Shown in pieces: positions 33,623 through 41,908 of a DNA stretch of 64,000 nt. The DNA is from Nocardioides sp. Arc9.136. GTDB taxonomy: Bacteria > Actinomycetota > Actinomycetes > Propionibacteriales > Nocardioidaceae. The stretch spans positions 3,359,001-3,423,000 of the forward strand of contig NZ_CP113431.1 in the NCBI RefSeq assembly GCF_030506255.1, given 5' to 3'. The position numbers and the translations under genes were made by a program. The notes under the pieces are model-generated. The model was not told where the DNA came from, searched no databases, and saw only the letters and a program-made list of their open reading frames with translations. Numbering within the stretch: the first letter of the stretch is position 1; every line of letters starts with the position of its first letter.

Positions 33623-35202
33623 CAGGGACGCTCCGTGAGCCAGCCGCGCAGCAGCGCGGCGACGTCGTCGGGCTGGCGCTCGATGAGGTCGGTGAGCTCG
33701 TCGCGGAGGTCGTCGGCGCGGCTGGCCTCGGACTCCTCCAGCGCGAGGAGGGCCGGCGACGGCTCGAGCGCGGCCTGGGCCTGGCGCCGCTCGCGCAGCT
33801 GCTCGACGATGTACGTCGTCTCCTCCTCGCGGCGGCGCGCGCGGCGCCGGCTGCGGAAGGCGAGGAAGACCAGTGCACCGATGACGAGCAGGCCGATGAC
33901 GGCGTTGCGGATCAGCCGGTTGCGGCTGGCCGCGGCCTCGGCGGCCTTCTCCTCCGCCAGCGCGGCGGCGGCGGCCTCCTCGGCGCTGCGGTCGAAGGGC
34001 AGGGACGCGACCGCGAGGCTGTCGCCACGCTGGCGGCTGATGCCGGCGGTGCCCATGACGAGCTCGCGGATGTCGGTCTCGTTGGCCTGCTGCGCCGACA
34101 TCGAGTCCACGACGACACCGATGCTCAGCTTCTCGATCGCCCCGGGGGTGGACTCGCGGCGCTCGCTGCGGGAGCCCACCGCGTTGTCGCGGGTGGTCTC
34201 GGACTTGCGGTAGCTGCCGCTGCCGTCGGCGGCACCGCCCGCAGCGGGGTCCATCTGCCCGTCGGGCCCGACGACCCCGGTCACCCCGCCGGCGGCCGCG
34301 CCGTCGTACGTCTCGTCGGTCTCGCTCGAGGACAGCGGCAGCGCCTCGGCCTCCGCGTCGTACTCGACGGTCTCGCTGACCGCCTTGTCGAAGTCGAGCT
34401 CCGCGCTGACCTGGACGGTGGAGTTGCCGGGCCCGACCACGCGGTCGAGCATCGACTGGAGGCGGGCGCGGTACTCCTCCTGGACGTCGGCGACCATCTG
34501 GGCGCGCGCCGTGCCGTCCGTGCCCGCGGCACCGCCGGGGGTGGAGAGCACCTTGCCGGTGGCGTCGGCGACGGTGACCTGCTCGGGCTCGAGGCCGTCG
34601 ATGCTCGAGGCGACCAGGTTGACGACCGCCTGCACCTGGCCCGGGTCCAGCGTCGAGCCGGAGCGGGTGTCGACGAGGACCGACGCGGTCGTCGGCACCT
34701 GCTCCTCCTCGAAGACCTCCTTCTCGGGGATCGCGAGGTGGACGACGGCGGTCTCGACGCCGTCGATGGACTCGATGGTCGCGGACAGCTCGCCCTCCAT
34801 CGCCCGCTTGTAGTCCGTGCGCTCCTTGAAGTCCGAGGTGGTCAGGCCCTGGTCGTCGAGCAGCGAGTAGCCGCCGTCGGAGCCGCTGGGCAGGCCCTCG
34901 CCGGACATGTCGATGCGGGTGGCGCGGACGAGGTCGCGGGGCACCATGACGGTGGTCCCGTCGCCGGCCAGCTCGTACGGCGTGCCCTGCGCCTCGAGCT
35001 GCTCGACCACGGCGCTGGCGTCGGTCGTGGAGAGGTCGTGGTACAGCGGCGCCATGCTGGGCCGGGCCGCCCACTGGAAGACCATGAACCCACCGAGCAG
35101 CACCGCGACCGTGCCGATCACGGCCACGACCTTCTGCCCGGTGGTGAAGGCGGCGAAGCCCTGCTGGGCGCGCTGGAGGAACCGGGTGACGTTCTGCTTC
35201 AT
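33622..35202 (-). CDS. fliF: Flagellar MS-ring protein FliF, 526 aa
   Basis: Forms the membrane ring on which the motor is built. A first membrane helix (VVAVIGTVAVLLGGFMVFQW, about residues 26-45) precedes the ring-building domains, with MAPLYHDLSTTDASAVVEQL and YKRAMEGELSATIESIDGV. The second helix (NAVIGLLVIGALVFLAFRSR) lies near residue 440, followed by the C-terminal FliG-binding tail ending VAALLRGWLTERP. ATG 35202 is used; a GTG one codon earlier is equally possible. It overlaps the fliE stop. Confidence 0.95.
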   Translation of the reverse strand: MKQNVTRFLQRAQQGFAAFTTGQKVVAVIGTVAVLLGGFMVFQWAARPSMAPLYHDLSTTDASAVVEQLEAQGTPYELAGDGTTVMVPRDLVRATRIDMSGEGLPSGSDGGYSLLDDQGLTTSDFKERTDYKRAMEGELSATIESIDGVETAVVHLAIPEKEVFEEEQVPTTASVLVDTRSGSTLDPGQVQAVVNLVASSIDGLEPEQVTVADATGKVLSTPGGAAGTDGTARAQMVADVQEEYRARLQSMLDRVVGPGNSTVQVSAELDFDKAVSETVEYDAEAEALPLSSSETDETYDGAAAGGVTGVVGPDGQMDPAAGGAADGSGSYRKSETTRDNAVGSRSERRESTPGAIEKLSIGVVVDSMSAQQANETDIRELVMGTAGISRQRGDSLAVASLPFDRSAEEAAAAALAEEKAAEAAASRNRLIRNAVIGLLVIGALVFLAFRSRRRARRREEETTYIVEQLRERRQAQAALEPSPALLALEESEASRADDLRDELTDLIERQPDDVAALLRGWLTERP

Positions 35203-35540
35203 CACACCTGCATCCGCATGATCTCGGTGAAGGCCTCGACCGCCTTGTTCCGCACGGCGACGGTGACCTGCGTGGTCACGGCGGCCTCGGAGGCGGCGAT
35301 CGTGTAGTCGTGGATGTTCTGCAGGTCGCCGGTGGCGGCCCGCACCGCGAGGTCGTCGGCGGTGCGCTGCACGCCGTCGAGCCGGTCGAGACCGTCGACG
35401 AGGAAGCTGGAGAACGACGGCCCGTCGGCCGCCTCGGGGCCCTGCGGCCCGCGGGCACCGGCGACCGAGGTGGTCGGGTCGGTGGAGCGGACCTGGGCGA
35501 GGTCGAGCGGCACGAAGCCCTCGATGCCGGCGACGCTCAT
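35202..35540 (-). CDS. fliE: Flagellar rod-base protein FliE, 112 aa
   Basis: Junction between MS ring and rod. [47 protein letters not shown] is the conserved helical part, ending in [18 protein letters not shown], the usual FliE C-terminus. The preceding ~40 residues are a variable Gly/Pro-rich start. It overlaps flgC by ATGA-type contact at 35540 and fliF by one base. Confidence 0.95.
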   Translation of the reverse strand: MSVAGIEGFVPLDLAQVRSTDPTTSVAGARGPQGPEAADGPSFSSFLVDGLDRLDGVQRTADDLAVRAATGDLQNIHDYTIAASEAAVTTQVTVAVRNKAVEAFTEIMRMQV

Positions 35541-35932
35541 CAGCGGGCCCCGATCTGCAGCGCGCTGGAGTAGGCGTCCTGGGCGTACTTCGTCGTCTGG
35601 ACCGACGCCTGGTATCCGCGCTGGGCGATGATCAGCTGCGACATCTGGCTGGCGAGGTCCGTGGCGGGGGCCCGGACGTAGCCGTCCTCGTCCGCGAGCG
35701 GGTTGCCCGGGTCGTGCTCGAGCACGCCCTCGGGGTCGCCCAGCACGATGCCGCGCACGTCGACGCCGCCCGCGGGGTCGGCGCCGGCGACGACCATCTG
35801 CGCCTGGAAGGCGTCCTGGTCGGTCGGGACGACGGTGTTGACGTTGGCGATGTTGTGCGCCAGCGCGTCCAACCAGGTCTGGTGCATGCCGAGGCTGGAG
35901 CCGGCGATGTGCAGCGTGTCGTAGGCGCCCAT
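35540..35932 (-). CDS. flgC: Flagellar rod protein FlgC, 130 aa
   Basis: Proximal rod subunit. The N-terminus [27 protein letters not shown] and the C-terminus [35 protein letters not shown] are the conserved rod ends; [32 protein letters not shown] is the typical FlgC centre. Length is normal. Joined end to end with flgB and fliE. Confidence 0.95.
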   Translation of the reverse strand: MGAYDTLHIAGSSLGMHQTWLDALAHNIANVNTVVPTDQDAFQAQMVVAGADPAGGVDVRGIVLGDPEGVLEHDPGNPLADEDGYVRAPATDLASQMSQLIIAQRGYQASVQTTKYAQDAYSSALQIGAR

Positions 35933-36303
35933 CAGGAGGCACCCGCCGCGGTCTTGACCAGGTCGAAGCGGTCGCTCATCGCGCGCGTCATCACCTGGTA
36001 CTGGTACTGGGTCTGCATGGCGGCCATCGCCTCGTGCCGCAGGTCGACGTTGTTGCCGTCGGCGCCGACCGGGGTCGCGGTCGCGGTGACGCCGAGGTCG
36101 ATCCCCCGCTCCAGCGAGCGCGCGTCGCCGGACAGGACCGAGGACCGCAGGGCGGTCTCGAAGTCGACGGTGCTGGCCCGGAACCCGGGGGTGTCGACGT
36201 TCGCGATGTTGTCCGCGATCACGTCACGCCGCAGCGAGAGTCCGTCCAGGGTGGTGCCGAGCACGGTCGAGACCGCGTCGTGGCCGACGGGCGAAATGGG
36301 CAC
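35932..36303 (-). CDS. flgB: Flagellar rod protein FlgB, 123 aa; first gene of the large operon
   Basis: Proximal rod subunit. [34 protein letters not shown] is the conserved start, and [26 protein letters not shown] the conserved end. AGGAAGGAC lies just before the GTG start at 36303, and a sigma-28-type promoter about 75 bases upstream. It opens a unit that runs without internal promoters of that type through flgE. Confidence 0.95.
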   Translation of the reverse strand: MPISPVGHDAVSTVLGTTLDGLSLRRDVIADNIANVDTPGFRASTVDFETALRSSVLSGDARSLERGIDLGVTATATPVGADGNNVDLRHEAMAAMQTQYQYQVMTRAMSDRFDLVKTAAGAS

Positions 36304-36376
36304 GGCCGTCCTTCCTCAGGTGTGCCATGTGCCAATCCGTCGGCATGGGGGGACGAGCGATCCGTGCTCGCCATCC

Positions 36377-36404
36377 TCATCGACCGCCGTCGTCCGCACC
36401 TGAG
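36377..36404 (-). promoter_or_regulatory. Sigma-28-type promoter of the flgB operon
   Basis: Minus strand CTCAGGT-N13-GTCGATGA from 36404 to 36377. Predicted transcription start about 36370 gives a leader of roughly 65 bases. A second CCTCAGGTG-like word at 36313-36322 (as CACCTGAGGAAGGAC on the minus strand) belongs to the ribosome site region, not to a second promoter. Confidence 0.75.
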
Positions 36405-36586
36405 GAGAAACCGCGGACCTCGCGCTCACTCGTCCGCCGCGGCGGGAGCTTCATCGGCTGGCCGCTGGAACTGTCGCTCGGCCGCTGAAGCTTCATCGTC
36501 CCGGCGCCAGGTTCATCGGCTGGCCGCTGAAACGTCCCGGCCCCGGTCGTCCACAGGCGCTCCGCCGGAGCCGTCGCGCGAGCAGG
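36405..36586. other. Intergenic region between the cheX-type gene and the flgB promoter
   Basis: No gene is seen. An 18-base direct repeat, TTCATCGGCTGGCCGCTG, occurs at 36450-36467 and 36512-36529, and a third related stretch (GGCCGCTGAAGCTTCATCG) lies between them. On the minus strand these contain GCCGATGA, like a sigma-28 -10 box, but none has CTCAGG at the right distance. Confidence 0.6.
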
Positions 36587-37081
36587 TCAGGTCAGGACGA
36601 CGGAGAGCCGGCCGCTGCCGTAGCCGGGCACGTCGACCGCGAGGTCCTCGCGGCGCCCGAGGGTGAGGGTGCGGCCGTGCACGTCGCCGGGGAGCGGCAG
36701 GCCCGCCGGGTGCAGCGCGTGCAGCTTGAGGTGCGGGGCGTCCGGCACGTTGAACATCGACGCCGCCACGTTGAGCACCTCGTGGAGGTTCTCCGCGAGG
36801 GTCTCGTCCAGGCCGCCGGCCTCGAGCGAGGCCTCGGTGGTGGGGAGCGGGAGCAGGGCGATCGCGGCCGCGGCGTACGCCGACAGCGGCAGGTCGCAGA
36901 CGATCACGGCGCGGACGACGAGCCGGGCGTCGACGTACACCCCGACGCTGGCCGGGCGCTTGCGGCTGACCACCAGGGGCGGGGCGGTGCGCAGCTCGAC
37001 CTCGCGACCCAGCAGCCCGCTGAGCAGGTCGCGCACCTCCTTGGGCCCGGGCAGGTGGGTCTCGACCGCCCCGACGGTCAC
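36587..37081 (-). CDS. CheX/CheC-like protein, 164 aa
   Basis: A probable relative of the CheC/CheX phosphatases that dephosphorylate CheY. The repeating b-strand pattern fits (PLVVSRKRPASVGVYVDARL, VRAVIVCDLPLSAYAAAAIA), and the helix ENLHEVLNVAASMFN contains the E-x2-N motif (Glu101, Asn104) used for catalysis. Similarity is weaker than for the CheX at 37513-37971. The GTG at 37081 overlaps the stop of a cheY gene, so the pair forms a regulator-phosphatase unit. Confidence 0.6.
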   Translation of the reverse strand: MTVGAVETHLPGPKEVRDLLSGLLGREVELRTAPPLVVSRKRPASVGVYVDARLVVRAVIVCDLPLSAYAAAAIALLPLPTTEASLEAGGLDETLAENLHEVLNVAASMFNVPDAPHLKLHALHPAGLPLPGDVHGRTLTLGRREDLAVDVPGYGSGRLSVVLT

Positions 37082-37449
37082 GACGCGACCAGCCCGACGC
37101 CGGTGAGCGCCTCGTCGAAGGCCTCGGGGGTGAACGGCTTGGCGATGAGGAACGCCGCGCCGGCCTGCTCGGCCCGCGCGCGCATCTCGTCGGAGCCCTC
37201 GGAGGTCACGAAGCCGAACGGCACGGCGTTGCCGGCGCCGCGCAGCGTGAGCAGCGCGTCGATGCCGTTCATCTCGGGCATGTTCCAGTCCGAGAGCACC
37301 AGGTCGGGCGCCTCGGTCTGCACCAGCTCGACGGCCTGCCGGCCGTTCTCCGCCTCGACGATGTCGTGGCCGCCGTGGCCGGCCTGGCGCAGGGTGCGGA
37401 TCACGATCTGGCGCATCACGCGGCTGTCGTCGGCGACGAGGATCTTCAT
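37078..37449 (-). CDS. cheY: CheY-type response regulator, 123 aa
   Basis: Single receiver domain. Asp7-Asp8 bind the metal, Asp54 (LVLSDWNMPEMNG) is phosphorylated, VTSEG supplies the conserved Thr/Ser and AKPF the Lys. The DWNMP motif is typical of true CheY proteins that bind FliM. GGGAG precedes the ATG. It overlaps the downstream CheX/CheC-like gene by GTGA. Two cheY genes lie close together; which one controls the motor cannot be told. Confidence 0.93.
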   Translation of the reverse strand: MKILVADDSRVMRQIVIRTLRQAGHGGHDIVEAENGRQAVELVQTEAPDLVLSDWNMPEMNGIDALLTLRGAGNAVPFGFVTSEGSDEMRARAEQAGAAFLIAKPFTPEAFDEALTGVGLVAS

Positions 37450-37512
37450 GGGTTCGGCTCCCAGCAGTGGTGGTCGAGCGGTGGTGATCGTGCGGGTGGT
37501 CGAGCGGGTGGG

Positions 37513-37971
37513 TCAGGACGAGTGAGCGGTGAGGACCCGGACGCGGACGGGTGCGCCGCACCAGTCGAGGTGCAGGACGCTGGCCTCGGTCATCTCCGAC
37601 GGCAGCTCCACCGCGCCTCGCGAGACGACCGGGAGCGAGAGCGAGCTGGGTCCGGGCATGAGGCTCTTGACGTTGCCGCCGACGACGTTGACCAGCTCGC
37701 CGACCGCGTCGGTGCACGACGCCGCGTCGGGCTCCTCGTCCTCGCCGAAGCCGAGCATCCCGCGGGTGACGCCGAGGACCGCCGCCTCGGCCAGGTCGAC
37801 GCTGACCATGCCGCGCCACTCCCCCGTGACGGTCACGGTCGCCGACCACAGCGCCACGTCGTCGGCGGGCGGTCCCGCGGGAAGCAGCAGCTCGGGGGAC
37901 CCCACGAAGGAGGCCCACATGTCGGTGACGAGGGCCTCGAGGTCGAGGGCGGACGGAGCGAGGGTGCTCAT
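37513..37971 (-). CDS. cheX: Chemotaxis phosphatase CheX, 152 aa
   Basis: CheX removes phosphate from CheY. The helix DAVGELVNVVGGNVKSLMPG contains the signature E-x2-N (Glu92, Asn95), and LSLPVVSRGAVELPSEMTEA is the conserved downstream segment. The alpha/beta layout fits the dimeric CheX fold. ATG 37971 overlaps the stop of the upstream response-regulator gene (ATGA), so the two are translated together. Confidence 0.85.
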   Translation of the reverse strand: MSTLAPSALDLEALVTDMWASFVGSPELLLPAGPPADDVALWSATVTVTGEWRGMVSVDLAEAAVLGVTRGMLGFGEDEEPDAASCTDAVGELVNVVGGNVKSLMPGPSSLSLPVVSRGAVELPSEMTEASVLHLDWCGAPVRVRVLTAHSS

Positions 37972-38351
37972 GCGGGGACCTCCTGGTCCAGCAGACCGAG
38001 GAGGCCGAGCTTCTCGACGATGGCCTCCGCGGTGAACGGCTTGATGACGTACTCGTGGGCGCCGGCGGCCAGGGCGCGCACGATCTGGCCGTGCTCGCTC
38101 TCGGTCGTGACCATCATCAGCGTGACGTCGCGCCAGCGCTGCTCGGCTCGGACCCGCTGGACGAACGTGTAGCCGTCCATGACCGGCATGTTCCAGTCGA
38201 TGAGGCACAGGTCGGGGACCAGGCCGCCCTCGAGCAGGTCGAGCGCCTCCTGGCCGTCCCCGGCCTCCGCCGTCGTCCAGCCGAGACCGGTGACGATCCG
38301 GCGCAGGATCGACCGCATCGCACGGGAGTCGTCGATGATCAGCGCTTGCAT
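37968..38351 (-). CDS. CheY-type response regulator, 127 aa
   Basis: Second stand-alone receiver. Asp7-Asp8, phospho-acceptor Asp52 (LCLIDWNMPVMDG), VTTESEH for the Thr and IKPF for the Lys are all present. The DWNMP motif again suggests a motor or adaptation role. It is coupled to cheX and sits downstream of fliS and the fliT-like gene. Confidence 0.92.
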   Translation of the reverse strand: MQALIIDDSRAMRSILRRIVTGLGWTTAEAGDGQEALDLLEGGLVPDLCLIDWNMPVMDGYTFVQRVRAEQRWRDVTLMMVTTESEHGQIVRALAAGAHEYVIKPFTAEAIVEKLGLLGLLDQEVPA

Positions 38352-38394
38352 GCGGTGCTCCAGGTGCTCGGCGGGGGCAGGTCAGGCAGTCAGG

Positions 38395-38751
38395 TCAGGC
38401 GGTCAGGTCGATGTAGACGGCGCGCGGCTCGGTCGGGCCGGACGTCCGGCCGACGCTCTCGATCACGGCGCGCTGGCGCAGCGTCGCTGCCATCCGGCAG
38501 CGGAGGGTGTCGATCACCGACTGCTGGCGGACGACGAGCTCCTCGGCGCGCTGGCGGAGGTCGGGCGGGAGCGGGCCGTACTTCTCCGGCACCTCCCACG
38601 GGTCGGCCTCGGCGACGCGGTCGCCCACGCCCAGCGAGCGCTCCACCCGGACGAGGTCGAGCTCCAACCGGTCGAGCGCGACCTCCCACGCCTCCCGGTC
38701 GACGTCGCGGCTGAGGGGCATGCCCCCGCGGTCGACCGGCCCCGCGGTCAT
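38395..38751 (-). CDS. FliT-like small helical protein, 118 aa
   Basis: No clear family match. The chain is charged and mostly helical (VDREAWEVALDRLELDLVRV, PPDLRQRAEELVVRQQSVIDTLRCRM). It overlaps fliS by ATGA, the place where FliT, the export chaperone of FliD, usually lies, and its size fits. The FliT call is therefore positional inference. An in-frame ATG at 38721 is a possible later start. Confidence 0.55.
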   Translation of the reverse strand: MTAGPVDRGGMPLSRDVDREAWEVALDRLELDLVRVERSLGVGDRVAEADPWEVPEKYGPLPPDLRQRAEELVVRQQSVIDTLRCRMAATLRQRAVIESVGRTSGPTEPRAVYIDLTA

Positions 38752-39146
38752 CCGGCCGCGGCCACGGCCGGCGCGGGGTGCGCCGACTGCATGGCCGCCT
38801 CGCGCCAGGTCGCGGCGAGGTCGGTGGCAAGGACCAGGCACTCCTCGGTGACGGCGGTGTCGCGGCTGGTGTTCGCCGAGATCAGCCGGCGGTGCAGGTA
38901 GTCGTAGATCGCGGCCAGGCCCGCCGCGCCGTCCCAGACGTCGAGGCGCAGGCTGGTACGCAGCTCGAGAACGATGTCCTGGGCGTGCAGCAGCTGGGTG
39001 CTCGCCTCGTCGTGCACCCCGCGGCGCTGGGCCTCGAGACCGCGGGTCACGTCGAGGACCAGGCGGTCGAGCAGCATGACGAGGAGCCGGGCGGGGTCCG
39101 CGGTGGACACGGAGGCGCCGAGGTAGGTGTCGCGTGCGTTGGGCAT
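38748..39146 (-). CDS. fliS: Flagellin chaperone FliS, 132 aa
   Basis: Binds the C-terminus of flagellin until export. YLGASVSTADPARLLVMLLDRLVLDVTRG is the family signature, followed by LLHAQDIVLELRTSLRLDVWDGAAGLAAIYDYLHRRLISAN. AAGGAAGG precedes the ATG at 39146. It is 25 bases from the fliD stop and overlaps the fliT-like gene. Confidence 0.94.
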   Translation of the reverse strand: MPNARDTYLGASVSTADPARLLVMLLDRLVLDVTRGLEAQRRGVHDEASTQLLHAQDIVLELRTSLRLDVWDGAAGLAAIYDYLHRRLISANTSRDTAVTEECLVLATDLAATWREAAMQSAHPAPAVAAAG

Positions 39147-39171
39147 GGGGTGCCTTCCTTCGGGACCGGGG

Positions 39172-40494
39172 TCAGCTGCTCGAGGACGAGCCGAGGGCGG
39201 AGATCTGGCTGGAGAGCCACGAGGACTGGCTGCTCATCGTGCTGAGGGCGGTCTCGAGCGCGGTGAACTGGCGGGTGAGCGCGGTGCGCCGCAGCTCCAG
39301 CCGCCGGTCCCACGCCTCGACGCTGTCGGTGAGCCGCTCGATGCCGGCCTTGCGCCCGGTGATCGCGGCGGTCAGGAGACCGGTGTCCTTGTTGCTGGCC
39401 GCGTCGGCCGTCTTCTCCACGCGGCTGGCGAACCCGCTGCTGATCGACGCGGCCGTGCCGGCCGGGTCGGCGGTGTAGGCCTTCTTGAAGTCGGCCTCGT
39501 TGAACGTGAACGCGCCGTTGCGGTCGATCTGGATCCCGAGCTTCGCGAGCGACTCGTCGCCGCTGCCGAAGACCGTCCCCCGCAGCTGGGACTGGACCGA
39601 CCGGACGGTGGAGTCGCCGGCGAGCATCCCCCTGCCGGTGCCGGCCGTGCCCGTGCCGTACGTCGTCAGGCCGGTCATCTCGGTGAGCACGGAGTTGAGG
39701 CCGTCGACGAGGTCCTTGACCAGCTTGGTGGCACCGGCCTCGTCGCGGGAGACCGTGACCTCGCTGGTGGTGCCCGCCGAGCCGGCAGCGACGGTCACCG
39801 TCACGCCAGGCAGCAGGTCGGTGAACGTGTTGGTCGCCGACGTGGTCGTGATCCCGGCGCCGAGGCTGAGCTCGGCGTCCTGCCCGGCGCGCGCGGTCGC
39901 GCCCCCGAGCAGGGCGGAGCCGGCGGCGCCGGTGAGCGCGAAGTCCGACGCCTTGCCGGTGGTGGTCGACTCGACCAGCAGCCGGTAGCCGCCGGTGGTG
40001 CTGACCAGGCTCGCCCGGACACCGGTCTCGTTCGCCGGGTCGTTGAGCGCGTCGGCGAGCCCCTGGAGGGTCCCGTCCTTGGTGTCGATCGTCTTCGTGG
40101 TGCCGTCGAGCCGGTCGAGCCGGACCTGCGTGCCGCCGGCGACGACGACGTCCGCGCGGGCTGCCGTGGACGCGAAGCCGAGCTGGTGGCTCAGCGCCGT
40201 CCTCTCGACCTTGATGCTCAGCGACCCGGGCGAGGCGCTGGCCCCGGCGGTCACGGCGACCTTGGGGTCGGTCGACGTCGCGGAGCGGCCGCCCCACTTG
40301 GCGGGGTCGGCGGCGGCCTCGGCCTTGGTGACGAGCGAGGCGATCTTCGAGTTGAGGGTCTGCAGCGCGTTGAGCTGCAGCTGCTCGCCGGACAAGCGGG
40401 TCTGCACCCGCTGCTGCGGCACCTTCTCCAGCTGCATGAGCTGGTCGACCAGGCTGGCGGAGTCGAACCCGCCCAGCCCGCTGACGCTGGCCAT
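39172..40494 (-). CDS. fliD: Flagellar filament cap protein FliD, 440 aa
   Basis: Cap that folds and inserts flagellin at the filament tip. GLGGFDSASLVDQLMQLEKVPQQRVQTRL at the N-terminus and the C-terminal coiled-coil region (SVEAWDRRLELRRTALTRQF, ALETALSTMSSQSSWLSSQI) are typical. The middle domains contain RASLVSTTGGYRLLVESTTTG and VTVSRDEAGATKLVKDLVDGLN. GGAGGA lies before the ATG. Two hairpins separate it from fliC. Confidence 0.95.
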   Translation of the reverse strand: MASVSGLGGFDSASLVDQLMQLEKVPQQRVQTRLSGEQLQLNALQTLNSKIASLVTKAEAAADPAKWGGRSATSTDPKVAVTAGASASPGSLSIKVERTALSHQLGFASTAARADVVVAGGTQVRLDRLDGTTKTIDTKDGTLQGLADALNDPANETGVRASLVSTTGGYRLLVESTTTGKASDFALTGAAGSALLGGATARAGQDAELSLGAGITTTSATNTFTDLLPGVTVTVAAGSAGTTSEVTVSRDEAGATKLVKDLVDGLNSVLTEMTGLTTYGTGTAGTGRGMLAGDSTVRSVQSQLRGTVFGSGDESLAKLGIQIDRNGAFTFNEADFKKAYTADPAGTAASISSGFASRVEKTADAASNKDTGLLTAAITGRKAGIERLTDSVEAWDRRLELRRTALTRQFTALETALSTMSSQSSWLSSQISALGSSSSS

Positions 40495-40536
40495 CTGCCT
40501 GTCCTCCGTGGATCGTGGCGCCTGGGGTGGTGCGCG

Positions 40537-40571
40537 CCCCGGCGGGGCGGTGGGTGACCACCCCGCCGGGG
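40537..40571 (-). terminator. Hairpin between fliC and fliD
   Basis: A 15-base stem with one mismatch (40537-40551 with 40557-40571) closes a 5-base loop. It lies 42 bases upstream of the fliD start codon. It is the second of two hairpins after fliC on the minus strand. Confidence 0.6.
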
Positions 40572-40589
40572 TGCGAGCTGAAGGACCCC

Positions 40590-40616
40590 GGTCACGGCGG
40601 CGGTGCCGCCGTGACC
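40590..40616 (-). terminator. Hairpin directly after fliC
   Basis: A perfect 12-base stem (GGTCACGGCGGC with GCCGCCGTGACC) closes a 3-base loop, 10 bases past the fliC stop. Together with the hairpin at 40537-40571 it would reduce read-through into fliD and stabilise fliC mRNA. No T-run is present. Confidence 0.65.
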
Positions 40617-40626
40617 AGGGACGGGA

Positions 40627-41754
40627 TCAGCGGAGCAGCGAGAGCACGCCCTGCGGAGCCTGGTTGGCCTGGGCGAGCATCGCGGTGCCGGCCTGCGACA
40701 GGATCTGCGAGCGGGTGAAGCTCATCATCTCGCTGGCCATGTCGGTGTCGCGGATCCGGCTCTCGGAGGCCGAGAGGTTCTCCTGCGTCACGTTGAGGTT
40801 GTTGATGGTGTGCTCGAACCGGTTCTGCAGCGCACCCAGGTTCGCGCGGGCGGAGGACACCGACTTGATGGCGGCGTCCAGCTTGTCCGTCGAGGCCTTG
40901 GCGTTGGTCGCGTTGTTGAGGACCAGGGCGCCGACACCGAGGTCGGTCGAGCCGAAGCCGGCGTTCGCACCCGGCGCGGCGTTCGTCGTGGCCGCGTTCA
41001 GGCCTCCACCGACGGTGATGGCGCCGGCCAGGCCGTCCTTCGAGGAGACGACGAGGCCGCCCTTGTCGTCCACCGACGCGGTGTAGTTGGTCTTGAACGC
41101 CGCGTCGTTGTTCAGCTCGGTCGCGATGGCGTTGGCGTCCGTCGACGCGGTGAGGGCAGCGGTGGTCGTGACCACGCCGCCGTGCGTGAAGGTGGCCGCC
41201 GCGGCGGTCGCCTCCGCGGCGCCGTTGCCCCAGCTGGACTTCGCGCCGCCGGTGCCGGTGGAGGTGATGCTGACCGCGATGGAATCGGTGGCACCGGTGC
41301 CGTAGCCGACCTGGAAGTTCTTGTTGGTGTAGTTGCCGTCCAGGAGCGAGACGTTGTTGAACGTCGTGGACGTCGCGATCCGGTCCAGCTCCTTGGCCAG
41401 GGCGTCGTTCTCCGACTGGATGGCGGCGCGGGAGTTGGTGTCGTTGCTGTCGTTCGACGCCTGGACCGACAGGTCGCGCATGCGCTGCAGGATCGAGTGC
41501 GTCTCGGTGAGCGCGCCCTCAGCGGTCTGCACGACGCTGATGCCGTCCTGGGTGTTGCGGACGGCGACCTTCAGGCCACCGATCTGCGAGCGCAGGCCCT
41601 CGGAGATGGCGAGGCCGGCGGCGTCGTCGGCGGCGCGGTTGATGCGGAAGCCGGAGGACAGCTTCTCGAGGGACTTCGACATCTGGCCCTGCGTGACCGA
41701 GAGGTTTCGGTACGAGTTCATGGCGTCGATGTTCTGGTTGATGCGGAGACTCAT
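40627..41754 (-). CDS. fliC: Flagellin, 375 aa
   Basis: Filament subunit. The conserved D0/D1 ends are complete: MSLRINQNIDAMNSYRNLSV, LEKLSSGFRINRAADDAAGL and VQTAEGALTETHSILQRMRD at the start, and VSSARANLGALQNRFEHTIN plus MASEMMSFTRSQILSQAGTA at the end. The variable part (about residues 150-290) is short and Ala/Thr/Asn-rich. AGGAAGGA precedes the ATG. Codon use is less extreme than in the basal-body genes, as for a highly expressed protein. A sigma-28-type promoter, a structured 150-base leader and two trailing hairpins flank it. Confidence 0.97.
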   Translation of the reverse strand: MSLRINQNIDAMNSYRNLSVTQGQMSKSLEKLSSGFRINRAADDAAGLAISEGLRSQIGGLKVAVRNTQDGISVVQTAEGALTETHSILQRMRDLSVQASNDSNDTNSRAAIQSENDALAKELDRIATSTTFNNVSLLDGNYTNKNFQVGYGTGATDSIAVSITSTGTGGAKSSWGNGAAEATAAAATFTHGGVVTTTAALTASTDANAIATELNNDAAFKTNYTASVDDKGGLVVSSKDGLAGAITVGGGLNAATTNAAPGANAGFGSTDLGVGALVLNNATNAKASTDKLDAAIKSVSSARANLGALQNRFEHTINNLNVTQENLSASESRIRDTDMASEMMSFTRSQILSQAGTAMLAQANQAPQGVLSLLR

Positions 41755-41760
41755 GGTGGT

Positions 41761-41805
41761 TCCTTCCTGGGTGAGTCGACCTGCTGGAGCCCGTCCGTGG
41801 GCTCC
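41761..41805 (-). promoter_or_regulatory. Candidate CsrA-binding sites in the fliC leader
   Basis: On the mRNA, a perfect 7-base-pair stem (GGAGCCC with GGGCTCC, 41805-41786) presents the hexaloop ACGGAC, the A(N)GGA loop preferred by CsrA. Fifteen bases downstream is CCAGGAAGGA (41770-41761), the ribosome site, with two more GGA words. Two further hairpins lie upstream (41892-41867 and 41836-41821). One site in a hairpin plus one over the ribosome site is the layout known for Bacillus subtilis hag. Binding is inferred. Confidence 0.6.
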
Positions 41806-41908
41806 GTCGGACGATTGATCGGCACCCGGCGGTGCCGGATGAGCGATTCGGTGAAAGAAGTTCGGCGGGGCTCCCCACGGAGTGCGAGCCCCGGCCGGAC
41901 CGACGCTC

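Noticed and set aside
36450..36529. GCCGATGA words on the minus strand considered as extra flgB promoters
   Set aside because: They belong to a direct repeat and have no CTCAGG box 13 bases upstream.
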